From NCBI GenBank assembly GCA_012959525.1, contig DUDB01000012.1, forward strand, positions 1 to 64,000: a stretch of DNA of 64,000 nucleotides, written 5' to 3'. The translations under genes and the position numbers were made by a program. Positions 35,909 to 46,100 of this stretch are shown here, piece after piece. Position 1 is the stretch's first letter. Each line of letters opens with the position of its first letter. The notes beneath the pieces were generated by a model. The model searched no databases, had not been told where the DNA came from, and worked only from the letters and a program-made list of their open reading frames with translations. The stretch comes from Planctomycetota bacterium. GTDB lineage: Bacteria > Planctomycetota > UBA1135 > GCA-002686595.

Positions 35909-38218
35909 TCAGCGCGGCACTACGAATTGGGGCCCGTCCGAGTAGAGCCGAAAGGGCTCCGTTGAGAGCCAATACGCCGCCAACTCCCCAGCCCAGGAGT
36001 CCCCAAGCCCAAGTGGGTCGGAGGCTCTACGCATGCTCTCCCAGACCCCATGATTCACGAGTCGGTCGTCCACCTGCTCGGTCCGGAAGGAACGGGAATA
36101 GCCACGGTCCAATTGCCAGGCCAGGGCGAGCCCCGACAAGACGGGGGTCAACTGCCTCTCGTCCGTCACCACCAGGTGAACCCCAGCGCACACTTCGCCC
36201 TTGAAGCGGCTTGAACGAGGTGTGAATTCAATGTCTACAAAGCGCACGCCGGGAAGCCCCAGGTCGTTGAGGTCGGCAGCCAAGGTGCCTCCCGTAATCC
36301 AAGGCGCCCCGAACTGCTCGAAGGGCTCATCGCATCCACGGCCGACGGACAGGTTGCAACCTTCAAGAAGGCCCACCATCGGATACAGGAGCGCCTGACG
36401 AGTGTTGCGGAGGTTGGGTGAGGGGTTACGCCAAGGCAGGCCCGTGTCCTCCCAGGACATGTCTCGCATCCAGCCCTCCATGGCCACCACTTGGAGGTCG
36501 ACCTCAAGGCCCAGCTCGGAGCGAAAATACAGACACAGTTCGCCGAGGGTCAGCCCGTGAGCCACCGGGGTGGGTTGGTAGCTGATGAACCCGACACGGT
36601 CCCCATCGGCCCTGGGCCCGCGCGGGCCGAGAAAAGCGATGGGATTGGGCCTATCGAGGACAAGGACGGCTGTGCCGGTCTTGGCGCAGGCTTCCATCAG
36701 GTAGCCCACCGTGGTGGCGTAGGTGTAGAACCGCACGCCCACGTCCTGGAGATCCACGACAACGGTATCCAGGTCATCCAGGTCATCGAGTTCTGGCCGA
36801 CGATGCTCTCCATACAAACTCAAGATGGGCACGCCCTGCCGATCATCATGTTCGTCGGGCACGTGCCCCTCTGTCGTGGACGCCATGCCGTGCTCGGGTG
36901 TGAATACGCGTACCAGATCCACCTCAGGGGCGGCAGCCAACAGGTCCAGGGTTCGCATCCCATCGCCCGTGCGACCGGCGGAATGGGTCAGAAGTCCGAC
37001 GCGTTGCCCAGCCAGGGCAGCGCAACTGTCGCGCGCCAAGACGTCCACTCCGGTCCGCACCGCGATGGGGTCTGCGGGTGCGAGGAAGGCCCTGGCTACC
37101 GCCGTGCTGACTTCTCGGCGCAGACCAATCACGCTCTGATTCGAGTGGGGGTGCAACCGACTGCACAAGAAAACAACGTACACCTCACTTTCTAGGTCGA
37201 ACCACAACGCCGGCCCCGTGAACCCACTGTGCCCGAGGCTCCGTCCGCGAGGAAAGAGATCCCCCCGCGGTGATGAGTAGACGCTGTCAACGTCCAGCCC
37301 AAGCGCGCGACCGCCCGACCCATCGGGCAACCAGCTCGCCTTGAGCATGCGAGCCACAGTATCCGGCGCCAAAATGTGCTTGCCCTCCCAAGCCCCCCCC
37401 GCCAGCAGCATCCGTGTCCAACGGCCCAGATCCCGCGCGGTCGAAAACAGGCCCGCATGCCCCGCCACTCCACCTAATGCTCTGGCCCGCGGGTCGTGGA
37501 CCTCGCCCCTCAACCAGCGGCCCTCCCAAACGCCCGTCGGGGCGCAACGCTGCCGTATCTCCAAAGAGGGCCGGAAGGTTGTGTCGCGCATGCCCAGCGG
37601 AGTGAAGATCTCCTCCGCGCAAAACACTTCCAAGGGGCGGCCGTCCACCTCCTCCACCAACCAGCCAAGGAGGATGAACCCCACGTCGCTGTATCGAAAC
37701 TCGGCACCTGGAGCCGACAGTAGGTCCAGGGCGCAGACCCGCTTGAGAGCCTCAGCACGCCCAGCGAGATAGTCATCAATCGGGTTGTCCGCCGTGAGCC
37801 CGGAACGATGCAAGAGCAGGTGCTCCACAGTGACCCCCGACTTGCCAGCGTCCCCAAAGGCCGGGAAGTAATCGGCGACGGGGGCTTCAAGGCTCAGCTC
37901 CCCGCGCTCCACAAGGATCATGATGGCCGTGGCAGTGGCAACGGGCTTGGTGAGAGACGCTAGGTCAAAGATGGCATCGGGCCGCATGACCTCCGGCTCA
38001 GGGGCCACAGCCAGGGCCCCGCTCGCATGCATGAATGGAGCCATGCGTGGCTGTGCACCACCCTGCCCCACGTGCAGGACGGCGCCAGGGATCACGGCCT
38101 CTTGCACAGCCTGATCGAGAAGGCGCACTGCGGGAAGGAGGGACGACTGAGCCACCCCATGGACGCTCAAGCCCCCAATCACAACAAGCCATCGCAGGGT
38201 GGCGGTGCGGGTCAGCAT
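35909..38218 (-). CDS. Fused beta-lactamase-family amidase (AmiE-like) and exo-muramidase (NamZ)
   Basis: A 769-residue exported fusion. Residues about 30-380 are a class-C beta-lactamase-like serine hydrolase: nucleophile motif S88-L-T-K91, Y176-S-D178 and H330-S-G332. Residues about 388-769 are the DUF1343/NamZ domain with the catalytic motif FTPEHG and typical LQDVGVRFYTY, VLDRPNPI and GLEGCNLSVGRG-like stretches. NamZ is an exo-beta-N-acetylmuramidase of peptidoglycan recycling. In Bacillus subtilis a separate beta-lactamase-family amidase (AmiE) acts with it, so the fusion joins two consecutive steps: removal of stem peptide and release of MurNAc. The amidase activity of the N-terminal half is inferred from this pairing. 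Confidence 0.88.
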   Translation of the reverse strand: MLTRTATLRWLVVIGGLSVHGVAQSSLLPAVRLLDQAVQEAVIPGAVLHVGQGGAQPRMAPFMHASGALAVAPEPEVMRPDAIFDLASLTKPVATATAIMILVERGELSLEAPVADYFPAFGDAGKSGVTVEHLLLHRSGLTADNPIDDYLAGRAEALKRVCALDLLSAPGAEFRYSDVGFILLGWLVEEVDGRPLEVFCAEEIFTPLGMRDTTFRPSLEIRQRCAPTGVWEGRWLRGEVHDPRARALGGVAGHAGLFSTARDLGRWTRMLLAGGAWEGKHILAPDTVARMLKASWLPDGSGGRALGLDVDSVYSSPRGDLFPRGRSLGHSGFTGPALWFDLESEVYVVFLCSRLHPHSNQSVIGLRREVSTAVARAFLAPADPIAVRTGVDVLARDSCAALAGQRVGLLTHSAGRTGDGMRTLDLLAAAPEVDLVRVFTPEHGMASTTEGHVPDEHDDRQGVPILSLYGEHRRPELDDLDDLDTVVVDLQDVGVRFYTYATTVGYLMEACAKTGTAVLVLDRPNPIAFLGPRGPRADGDRVGFISYQPTPVAHGLTLGELCLYFRSELGLEVDLQVVAMEGWMRDMSWEDTGLPWRNPSPNLRNTRQALLYPMVGLLEGCNLSVGRGCDEPFEQFGAPWITGGTLAADLNDLGLPGVRFVDIEFTPRSSRFKGEVCAGVHLVVTDERQLTPVLSGLALAWQLDRGYSRSFRTEQVDDRLVNHGVWESMRRASDPLGLGDSWAGELAAYWLSTEPFRLYSDGPQFVVPR

Positions 38219-38243
38219 GGCCGCATCCTAGCGAACACGCCCC

Positions 38244-38627
38244 CTACCAGGGCCAGACCATAATGACCCGGCCCACGATCCACTCGCCGTCCACCCAACC
38301 AAGGGTCTGCGAATCGGGAGCAGACTTGTCCTGGGCATCATGCCCAAGCCAAAACTGGGGCCCCCCCGCCATCTGGCGGCTTTCCCGAATGAGGCCCAGG
38401 TGCACGCGCCCATCGGGCCCAGCGTAGATCACGGGGTCGTCCACCCGCAGCTCCCCAGGATAGAGGTCCACAAGCAAGGAGTCCCCGGGGCTAAACCGCA
38501 GGAGCGGTGACGGGGAATCGACAGGAAGTTGCATGCCATCGAAACGGACCAGCAGATAGCCCACCCCAACCAGAGCCAAGATCATGACCACACGCCGGAG
38601 GCTCACGAGCAGACTCTTGGGGGTCAC
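38244..38627 (-). CDS. Small S26 signal-peptidase-like membrane protein
   Basis: A 127-residue protein. GTG at 38627 is chosen because it makes a GTGA overlap with the upstream stop. One transmembrane helix (VVMILALVGVGYLLV) precedes a peptidase-S26-like domain: SPSPLL in the place of the catalytic SMxPTL, GDSLLVDL, VDDPVIY, and FWLGHDAQDKSAPDSQTLGWV resembling box E (GDNRDNSxDSRxxG). The lysine general base expected in the IKRVVG segment appears replaced (HLGLIRES), so it may be a degenerate or non-peptidase member. It lies between thiE and the amidase/muramidase gene. True signal peptidase I is longer and is presumably encoded elsewhere. Confidence 0.6.
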   Translation of the reverse strand: MTPKSLLVSLRRVVMILALVGVGYLLVRFDGMQLPVDSPSPLLRFSPGDSLLVDLYPGELRVDDPVIYAGPDGRVHLGLIRESRQMAGGPQFWLGHDAQDKSAPDSQTLGWVDGEWIVGRVIMVWPW

Positions 38628-39262
38628 AGGGCGACCCCCTCGGCGAACAGCGCAGAGGCCCGCTCTGGATCGGCATCTGAAAGAAGTCCACCCAAGCAAG
38701 CCACGCCCACCGCACCCGCATCGATCACAACGGACGCCCGCTCAGGGGTTAGCCCGCCCAATCCCCAGACGGGGACACCCGCAGTATCCACAAACTCCTG
38801 GAGGCCGCCGGGTCCCACGGGATCGAGGTGAACGGACTTGCTCAGGGGAGGAAACACCGGGCCGTGGAACAGGTAGTCGGCTCCCTCCCACGAAGTTGGG
38901 CTGTCGCCAGCATGCGTCGAGACCCCAACCGCCGTATCCCCTCCGACGCATTGGCGGGCCGCCTGGGCACTCACCGAACGGAACCCCAGATGAACACCCT
39001 GGGCTCCCACCGCGCGCACCAGATGAGGCCTGTCATGCAGCCCCACCCAACCTTCATCGAGAATGGCAACGAGGTCCACAGCCAGTTCGGAGAACGCGCC
39101 ATCAGGTAGCTCCGGCTCTCGCAAGAGAACCCCACGCAGCCCACCCCGCCATGCGGCACGCACCCGCTCCAAGAGTTCCGCCTTGCGCGCCACCCATCCC
39201 TCCCCGAGCATCAGATCTCCAGGGCTGAGTGCGAGGAGGCGAGGCGGCAGGATCGGACTCAT
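38624..39262 (-). CDS. Thiamine-phosphate synthase family protein (ThiE/TenI-like)
   Basis: A 212-residue TIM-barrel protein of the TMP_TENI family. Seen: LHDRPHLVRAVGAQGVHLG (counterpart of NDRVDLA..ADGVHLG in ThiE), GVSTHAGD, DYLFHGPVFPPLSKSVH and VWGLGGLTPERASVVIDAGAVGVA. ThiE couples hydroxymethylpyrimidine diphosphate with thiazole phosphate. The first strand lacks a clear QLR/K motif for diphosphate binding, and the family also includes TenI, a thiazole tautomerase, so the exact role is open. No TPP riboswitch is visible upstream, where the gene overlaps its neighbour by ATGA. Confidence 0.75.
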   Translation of the reverse strand: MSPILPPRLLALSPGDLMLGEGWVARKAELLERVRAAWRGGLRGVLLREPELPDGAFSELAVDLVAILDEGWVGLHDRPHLVRAVGAQGVHLGFRSVSAQAARQCVGGDTAVGVSTHAGDSPTSWEGADYLFHGPVFPPLSKSVHLDPVGPGGLQEFVDTAGVPVWGLGGLTPERASVVIDAGAVGVACLGGLLSDADPERASALFAEGVAL

Positions 39263-41346
39263 CCCAGTTCCACCAGGTAGGACAGTTCGCGCAAGAGAAC
39301 ACGCATGCGGGCCGGGCTGACGCCACCCCTCAACTGAACCCTCTGCCCGTCAAGCACCTTGAGCACGTAGCCGCGCACACCTGGGTCCTGGACGAATTTC
39401 TTCATGAACTGTTCGTCGCCACCATGGACGATCAGATCCGGTGTAACGCGCACCAGGCCCGCCTGGTTGGCCCAATCACGAATGGAGTACAGGACGTTCT
39501 GCGGAACAGGCACCTGGGAGTTCCACTCCAGCGTCTCAATCATGCGACTCAGGCTCATCCCGTCCACCAGTGCGCGATACAGTGACCCCGAGGTGATTTT
39601 GAAGTGCTTGAGATCACCCTTCCCGTCACGCTCGCAAAAGCGGTCCAGATCGTGAATCAATGACGCGTCGTCGTCACTGGGGAAGAGCACGACTTCGAAG
39701 TCCGGGGTAACCACCAGGTTGCCAGAGCCTCCAGAGGAGCGGTCGGGGTCCACTACCCCCAACAACCTCGCACCCGTGGGCGTCAAGCGCATGGCAACGG
39801 GATGCCCCGAACCGTCGTAGCCCAGATCCACCAAGCCCAACAGGTGCACCCGTTGCCGCAGCCACCGCACGAGACTCCAGGAAAGACGCTGCAGGTCCTC
39901 ACCGGTCTTGCTGCGGGGAGCCTCGCTGCCAGCGAAATGATCCTCCACACCCAGTTCGTCCAGGCGGCAAAGGTAGTTATTGCGAGCCAGGAACGGGAGA
40001 TACATGAGGTCGTACCAAACTCCTGGATCGATACGCTTCGTCATGCTGACCAGGATGTGCCGCAACCGCACCTGGTGATAGGTATCCCGCTCGGATGTCG
40101 GCTCTTCAATTATGAAATCAAACAGCGCCTGCAATTTGTCGTCAAGAGAGCGTTCGTCCCAACAGCGACCCTCGGGGGTCAGCGCAAAAGTCCGCATCCC
40201 TGTGGGCTCGATCAACTCCTCATAACGGGCGAAAGAGTAGATGAACTTCAGGACATCCTCGCGCTCAACCTCGCGGCCCGGATCGGGGATGAGGTCTTTC
40301 AGGATCCGCTTGCCGGTTGTCTTGAAGATCTCGCCCTTGGCCGTGAAGCGTACGTTGTGATCCACAATGAAGGCCAGGAAGCGGGTGACGTTGGCCACAA
40401 GGTCCACCCCCATGGAGGCCGTAACATGCGGCGCATCCGGATCCCCCGGGACGGCAACACGCTTGAGCCAGGAGAGGGTCACCTCGTTAAAGACGATCAA
40501 GGCCTCACCCGAATGGCCAATGCCATAACGCCCCAACTCGAGGTTCTCGAGGGTGCCGACCAGGGACTCTTCAAGGATTTTCCCCCAACGCAGACCGTTC
40601 CAGTGTGGAAGTTCGGTCTCCATGCGGTCAAAGAACCCCTTGGGCAGAATGCCCCCGAATTCCATGACCACCTTGCGGATCAAGTCCTGGAGGCCCTCGG
40701 GCAACCGGTCAACCCGAGACACGCAAGAGGCCTCGTTGGAGTACAGCTTGTACAGTTCACGGACGCGGGCGGGGGGGGTGCGGGCCGCGCGCTCGGGGTC
40801 GTCGTACATGCGGTCGAGGTGCCCACGCAGTGTTAGAGCGTCGAAGATGCCCCGCCGACGGGCGCGACGCTCACCAAGCAACGTATTGCCCAGGTCCTGG
40901 CAGATGGCGAGGCTCCGCACTCCATCGGAGGACACTCTACGGGAGGCGCACTCCTGCACGAGCGCGCGCCGGCGCAGGAGCTCCAGGCAGGCCTCCAGGT
41001 CATAGCTGGAGAGATGCGCCAAGTCATTGGAGGCCACAATCTCCCCAACGGTGAGCTCGAAATGTGGCGCAGCGAGCAGCATGTCGTGCACGGCCGATTC
41101 ACCACGCCTGAGGCTCTCGACACGATCCAAGACCCGCGACGACTCCCCCATCCATCCGCCCACATCCTGGCGCAACTTCTTCAAGGTGCCCGGGATCTTG
41201 CCGGCATTTTCGCCGGCCCAGAAGCGCCATGCTTCGCCAAGATCAGCCTTGGAGAGGGCCGCCACCACTTCGGGAACGGAACCCAGCGCACGGCCATAGC
41301 CCACTCCGTTGCGGGCCCCGTTTGAATGTGACTTGGGCCGGGTCAA
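39259..41346 (-). CDS. XPB-partner-like helicase-associated protein (Helicase_C_3)
   Basis: A 695-residue protein with no helicase ATPase motifs. The C-terminal part (about 540-650) has the pattern of the helicase-associated Helicase_C_3 domain (PF13625): NLVVTPDFEVVLFPSDD, then SGSLYRALVDGMSLSRMIETL, then VPQNVLYSIRDWANQAGLVRV. Upstream regions look like winged-helix repeats. In many bacteria a protein of this type is encoded beside the XPB helicase, as here. It starts with TTG at 41346 inside the XPB stop (TTGA), so it is co-translated. The likely role is a structural partner of XPB in DNA opening or repair; biochemical function in bacteria is poorly known. Confidence 0.75.
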   Translation of the reverse strand: MTRPKSHSNGARNGVGYGRALGSVPEVVAALSKADLGEAWRFWAGENAGKIPGTLKKLRQDVGGWMGESSRVLDRVESLRRGESAVHDMLLAAPHFELTVGEIVASNDLAHLSSYDLEACLELLRRRALVQECASRRVSSDGVRSLAICQDLGNTLLGERRARRRGIFDALTLRGHLDRMYDDPERAARTPPARVRELYKLYSNEASCVSRVDRLPEGLQDLIRKVVMEFGGILPKGFFDRMETELPHWNGLRWGKILEESLVGTLENLELGRYGIGHSGEALIVFNEVTLSWLKRVAVPGDPDAPHVTASMGVDLVANVTRFLAFIVDHNVRFTAKGEIFKTTGKRILKDLIPDPGREVEREDVLKFIYSFARYEELIEPTGMRTFALTPEGRCWDERSLDDKLQALFDFIIEEPTSERDTYHQVRLRHILVSMTKRIDPGVWYDLMYLPFLARNNYLCRLDELGVEDHFAGSEAPRSKTGEDLQRLSWSLVRWLRQRVHLLGLVDLGYDGSGHPVAMRLTPTGARLLGVVDPDRSSGGSGNLVVTPDFEVVLFPSDDDASLIHDLDRFCERDGKGDLKHFKITSGSLYRALVDGMSLSRMIETLEWNSQVPVPQNVLYSIRDWANQAGLVRVTPDLIVHGGDEQFMKKFVQDPGVRGYVLKVLDGQRVQLRGGVSPARMRVLLRELSYLVELG

Positions 41347-43160
41347 AGGGCCACTCCTGAACCATCGGAAGGGCTGGGGTCGGCCTGGGCGACTAGAGGG
41401 TCGTCACCGGCCGGTGAGAGATCCAAGGCATGCGCCTCGACGATTCGATAGCCGTACCCTTGCTCCGTCAAGAAGAGTTGGCGGCGCTCGGCATATTCCT
41501 GATCCTTGGAGGCAAGGGTGACGATGGCGTAGAACGTCGCGTCCGATCCGTCCGACTTGGGCCTGAGGATGCGGCCCAATCGCTGGGCCTCCTCCTGCCT
41601 GGACCCGAAGGTCCCAGAGATCTGGATCGCCACGTTCGCGTCAGGTAGATCAATCGCAAAGTTGCCCACCTTTGAGACGACCAGGGTCGGGACCTCGCCC
41701 GTCCGGAATTGGGCATAGAGCCCCTCGCGGTCAGCCTGCGGGGTCTTGCCTGTAATCAGCGGGGCGCGAAGTTCCTGGGCCAATCCACTGACCTGATTGA
41801 TGTACTGCCCGATGATCAGGACGCGATCCCCTTCGTGGAGGCTGAGGATTTTTTTCACCACAGCCGTCTTAGCCGGATTCTCAGATGCGATCCGGAATTT
41901 GGAGCGCGCACCGGCACTGATGTAACGCCCGCGCTCCTCCTCATCGAGGGGCACGCGGACCTCCACGCATTGGGCGCTGGCGATAAATCCCTGGCCTTCG
42001 AGCACCTTCCACGGAACGTCATAGCGCTTGGGACCAATGAGGCAGAAGACCTCATCCTCCCTACCATCCTCTCGCACGAGGGTCGCCGTCAGACCCAAGC
42101 GGCGCCGGGCCTGCAGTTCCGCGGTCACCCGGAACACAGGAGCGGGGAGAAGGTGCACCTCGTCATAGATAACAAGCCCCCAGTTCTCCCTCCCGAACAG
42201 GGACAGGTGTTCAAAGCCCTCGGCCTTGGAACGTCGCCAAGTCACCATCTGGTAGGTGGTAATGGTCACGGGGCGGACCTCCTTGCAGGCCCCCGTGTAC
42301 TCACCCACCTGCTCCTCGGTCAGCTCAGTCTTGTCCAGCAGCTCCTGCTTCCACTGCCGCACCGCGATTGTATTGGTCGTGAGGATCAGAGTCTTAGCGC
42401 CCACCCTCTCCATGGCAGCCATGCCCATCACCGTCTTCCCTGCACCGCAGGGAAGGACCACGACTCCACTCCCACCCGTGGCGGATCCTCCGGCATGGAA
42501 CGCGTCCGCCGCGAGGCGTTGGTAGTCCCGCAGCCCGAAGGGGGCCCCGCTCAGGGTCTTCTTCCTCAGGCGAATATCCAGGGGGTCCCCGTCCACGAAC
42601 CCGCCGCAGTCGTCTACCGGGTAACCGATCCGGATCAGAGCCTGCTTGAGAGTGCCGCGCTCCAAGGGATCCACAAAGACCTGCCCCTCGTCGTCCACCT
42701 CCACCCGCCCACGGACTGAGGTGTGGCCCAGCACATCCGCCAGCGCTGACGAGTCACCCGCCACAAGCTGGAAACGCTCATCATCCTCCACGCGAACGAT
42801 ACGCAGGAGACCATAGCGACTCATCCAGCCGCGTATCCGTTCTACTATTCCAGGCGGGACAGGGACGCAACTGAACTCGTCGAGAGTGCGCTCCACGTCC
42901 TCGGCCGTCACGCCCAAGGCCGCGGCATTCCAAATGGAGATGGGGCTGACGCGGTAGGTGTGCAGATAGTCTGGGCTCTTCTCCAACTCTGCAAATGGCG
43001 CGAGGGCGTCACGAGCTGCCGCGTAGCGCGGGTGCTCGGCGGTCCGCGGTCGTCCCTGCTCATCCTTGGCGGGACGACCGTCCGCATCCGCCACCGTTTG
43101 GACGGTGTGCAACATCAGCGTGCCATCAGACTGCACCATCAAAGGCTCGTTAGGACCCAT
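41343..43160 (-). CDS. XPB-family DNA repair helicase
   Basis: A 605-residue SF2 helicase. Residues 1-200 carry the XPB N-terminal domain (SDGTLMLHT, AELEKSPDYLHTYRVSPISIWNA). Walker A is LPCGAGKT (236-243), the DEVH box is at 333-336, the XPB-specific RED motif is at 363-365 (LVREDGREDEVF), and motif VI is QEEAQRLGRILRPK. XPB is the 3'-5' helicase/translocase of eukaryotic TFIIH and is also found in archaea and some bacteria. Its ATG directly follows the uvrA stop (TAGATG) with no gap, and its stop overlaps the partner gene, placing it in a repair operon. Length is normal for bacterial XPB. Confidence 0.95.
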   Translation of the reverse strand: MGPNEPLMVQSDGTLMLHTVQTVADADGRPAKDEQGRPRTAEHPRYAAARDALAPFAELEKSPDYLHTYRVSPISIWNAAALGVTAEDVERTLDEFSCVPVPPGIVERIRGWMSRYGLLRIVRVEDDERFQLVAGDSSALADVLGHTSVRGRVEVDDEGQVFVDPLERGTLKQALIRIGYPVDDCGGFVDGDPLDIRLRKKTLSGAPFGLRDYQRLAADAFHAGGSATGGSGVVVLPCGAGKTVMGMAAMERVGAKTLILTTNTIAVRQWKQELLDKTELTEEQVGEYTGACKEVRPVTITTYQMVTWRRSKAEGFEHLSLFGRENWGLVIYDEVHLLPAPVFRVTAELQARRRLGLTATLVREDGREDEVFCLIGPKRYDVPWKVLEGQGFIASAQCVEVRVPLDEEERGRYISAGARSKFRIASENPAKTAVVKKILSLHEGDRVLIIGQYINQVSGLAQELRAPLITGKTPQADREGLYAQFRTGEVPTLVVSKVGNFAIDLPDANVAIQISGTFGSRQEEAQRLGRILRPKSDGSDATFYAIVTLASKDQEYAERRQLFLTEQGYGYRIVEAHALDLSPAGDDPLVAQADPSPSDGSGVAL

Positions 43161-46100
43161 CTAGTTCACTCCCCCGCCCACGGGCTTAGCCCGGGCCTTC
43201 CCCTTGGAGGCCCGCCGCGGCCGCACCAGGGGCTTGCCCCGACCGCCCAGGAAGGGCGCCGTACGGGAGCTTGTATGGGCTTGCAGTTCCGCCGGCGTTC
43301 CTCGGGCGATGACCCGGCCGCCCCCCGCTCCACCCTCGGGGCCCAACTCGATAAGGCTATCGCAGCTGGACAGGAGGTCCGTGTGGTGCTCGATCAATAC
43401 CACGGCGTGTCCCCGGTCCGCCAAGGCACGCAGCGCTGCATGCAATCGCGTGCAATCGCTCGCGGCGAGCCCCGTCGTGGGCTCATCCAACACGATGATC
43501 GAGGGGGCACTAGCCTGCGTCACCTGGTTCAATCGAGCGAGCTCCGAGGCGAGTTTCACGCGCTGGGCCTCCCCTCCGGAGAGCGTGGTTGAAGGCTGGC
43601 CGAGTCCCAGGTACCCAAGTCCGACCTCCTGCAGTGTCTGCAGGATCTGAAGGCACTTGGGCTGGTGAGCCATGTACTCTGCGGCATCATCAACGGAGAG
43701 CGCGAGGACGTCGGCCATGGAGAGCCCCCGGTGTTTGATCTCCAATACCTCTGGTTTGTATCGCAAGCCATCGCACTCTTCACAGGTGAGCCACAGGTCT
43801 GCCAGGAACTGCATCTCCACAAGTCGCGCCCCACGGCCATCGCAGGCTGGGCAACGCCCTCGAGTGGAGTTGAACGAGAAATGCGCCGGTCCCATGCCCG
43901 CTTGGCGCGCGGCCGGGGTACGCGCGAACAGCTCCCTTAGGGGGCCCAGCAGTCCCGTGTAAGTGGCCGGAACAGAGTGCGGGGTGCGTCCGATGGGCGT
44001 GGCATCAACGACTACGACGCGCAACTCTTCAGGGAACACGCAAGACTTCCAGCGTCCCTCTGAGGCCTCGCCCTGAAGTGCAGGCAGCAGGGTATCAAGG
44101 ACCAAGCTGGACTTGCCAGATCCGGAGGGGCCGCATATCCCCGTCATGCGACCGAACCCAACCTCCAGGTTGGCCCCCTTCAGGTTGTGGACCCGGGCGC
44201 CCGCCAAGAAAATGGGCGCGGGCAGTTGGGTAGCTACCGGTCTCTCGGGAGCCGCGGGCAAGCTAAGTTCGCCCCGCAAATAGGCGCCGGTCATGGAGTG
44301 GGGATTAGCGGCGATGTCGGCCGGCGTCCCCGCCCCCACCAAGCGTCCACCCTGGCGGCCGGCCCCAGGCCCCATGTCTACAATCCAGTCAGCCCGCGCC
44401 ATGAGGGCCCCGTCGTGCTCCACGACCAGGACGCTGTTCCCCCTGTCCCGCAGGGCACACAGAGCATCGCACAGGGATTCCACATCAGCGGGATGCAGAC
44501 CCACCGTCGGCTCATCAAGGACGTAGCACACGCCTACGAGCTCCGAACCCAGGCTCGCGGAGAGGCGCACCCGGCGGGCCTCTCCACCCGAGAGGGTGGC
44601 CGCACTCCTGTCCAGAGTGAGATAGCCAAGACCCACTTTCTCGAGCAAGGAGAGCCGGCCTGTGATCTCGGAGATCACCGGCGCGATAACCTCCGCTAGG
44701 GCTGAGCGAAGCTTCAGGGTGCGCATCCAAGCCAGCGCGTCGGTAACGCTTAAGGAAAGGACCTCGGGAAGCCGCTTGCGCTGCAGGCGCACGGCACGAG
44801 GCGCGGGAGCCAGGCGCTCCCCCTCGCAGGTCGGACAGCAAGTCTTGCGCATGACGGTCTCCAAGAGGGCCGCCCATCCGGGGTCGTCCGTCTTGCGATG
44901 CCAGGCATTGACGTGGCCACACAACCCCGTCCAGGGAAGGGTCAACTTCTCCACCATCTCGGTGTTGCGCGTTGTCTTAGTGAGGGTGACCTTGTAAGTC
45001 GCCCGAGCACCGACGCCGCGCAGGAGCAGGTCCCGACTCTTGCTAGTCATGGCGCCGATCGGTTGATTGAGATTGATCCGGTGAGAGCGTGCAACAGCCC
45101 GCAAGAGAGTCTCGTAGTACCCCTTCCCCTTGGTGAGGTAGCGGCCCAGTTTCCCCCCAATGGCTCCGTCGACCAACGCCAGGTGGTCGTCGGTGACGAG
45201 CAGGTCGGGATCGCACACCACCGTCTCACCGAGCCCGGCGCACTGCTCACAGGCGCCCACGTGGGTGTTGAATGAGAAGTGCCGGGGTTCAAGGGCGGAG
45301 TCGAGCTGGAATCCGCACTCGGTACAGGCCCCCGAAGTGGAAGCTTCCAATCGGAGCCCCTTGGCGCACTGAAAACTCACCCGGCCATGAGCCAATGCCG
45401 CAGATTGCTCAATGCCCTCGGCGATGCGAGCGCGCTTGTCGGCTTTCAACGCCATGCGGTCCACCACAAGATCTAGGCTCTGCTGACAGTCCACTCGCTG
45501 CAGGGCATCGAGGCGATGCAATTGACCGTCCACTTGTGCGCGCACATAGCCCGCCTCCATCCAGGAGCTGGCCAGGCGCCGCATGGCAGCCTGGGGATCC
45601 GCGGGAACGGGTCGTCCATGGCCAAAAACCGGAGCGAGCAACAAACCGCTCTGCCCTGCCCCTTCTCCCTTGAGCCAGCGCCGGGTGAGTATCCCCGGAT
45701 CGGCGGGCTCGAGGACGCCCCCATGCTCGGGGCAACGGGCCGTCCCCGCACGGGCCCACAACACCCGGAGATGGTCATGCAACTCCGTCGTGGTAGCCAC
45801 GGTCGACCGCGGATGCGCACCGATGGTGCCCGCTTCTACGGCAACGGAAGGCCCCAACCCGGTCAGACTCTCCACGGGCGGACGGTCCCGATCCCCAAGG
45901 AACTGGCGCGCGTAGGTGGAGAGGGACTCCACGAACCGGCGTCGGCCCTCGCTGTGGATGGTGTCCAGCGCCAGGGAGGTCTTACCTGAGCCCGAGGGCC
46001 CCGTGATCACGGTCAGGCTGGCGTGGGGAATCGAGACGTCCAGGTCACGCAGGTTGTGAGTACGGGCACCTCGCACCTCTATGGACTTGGGGGCCGACTC

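Noticed and set aside
39802-40836. Plus-strand frame of about 344 codons opposite the XPB-partner gene
   Set aside because: Antisense shadow with no motif; the minus-strand gene is part of a tight operon.
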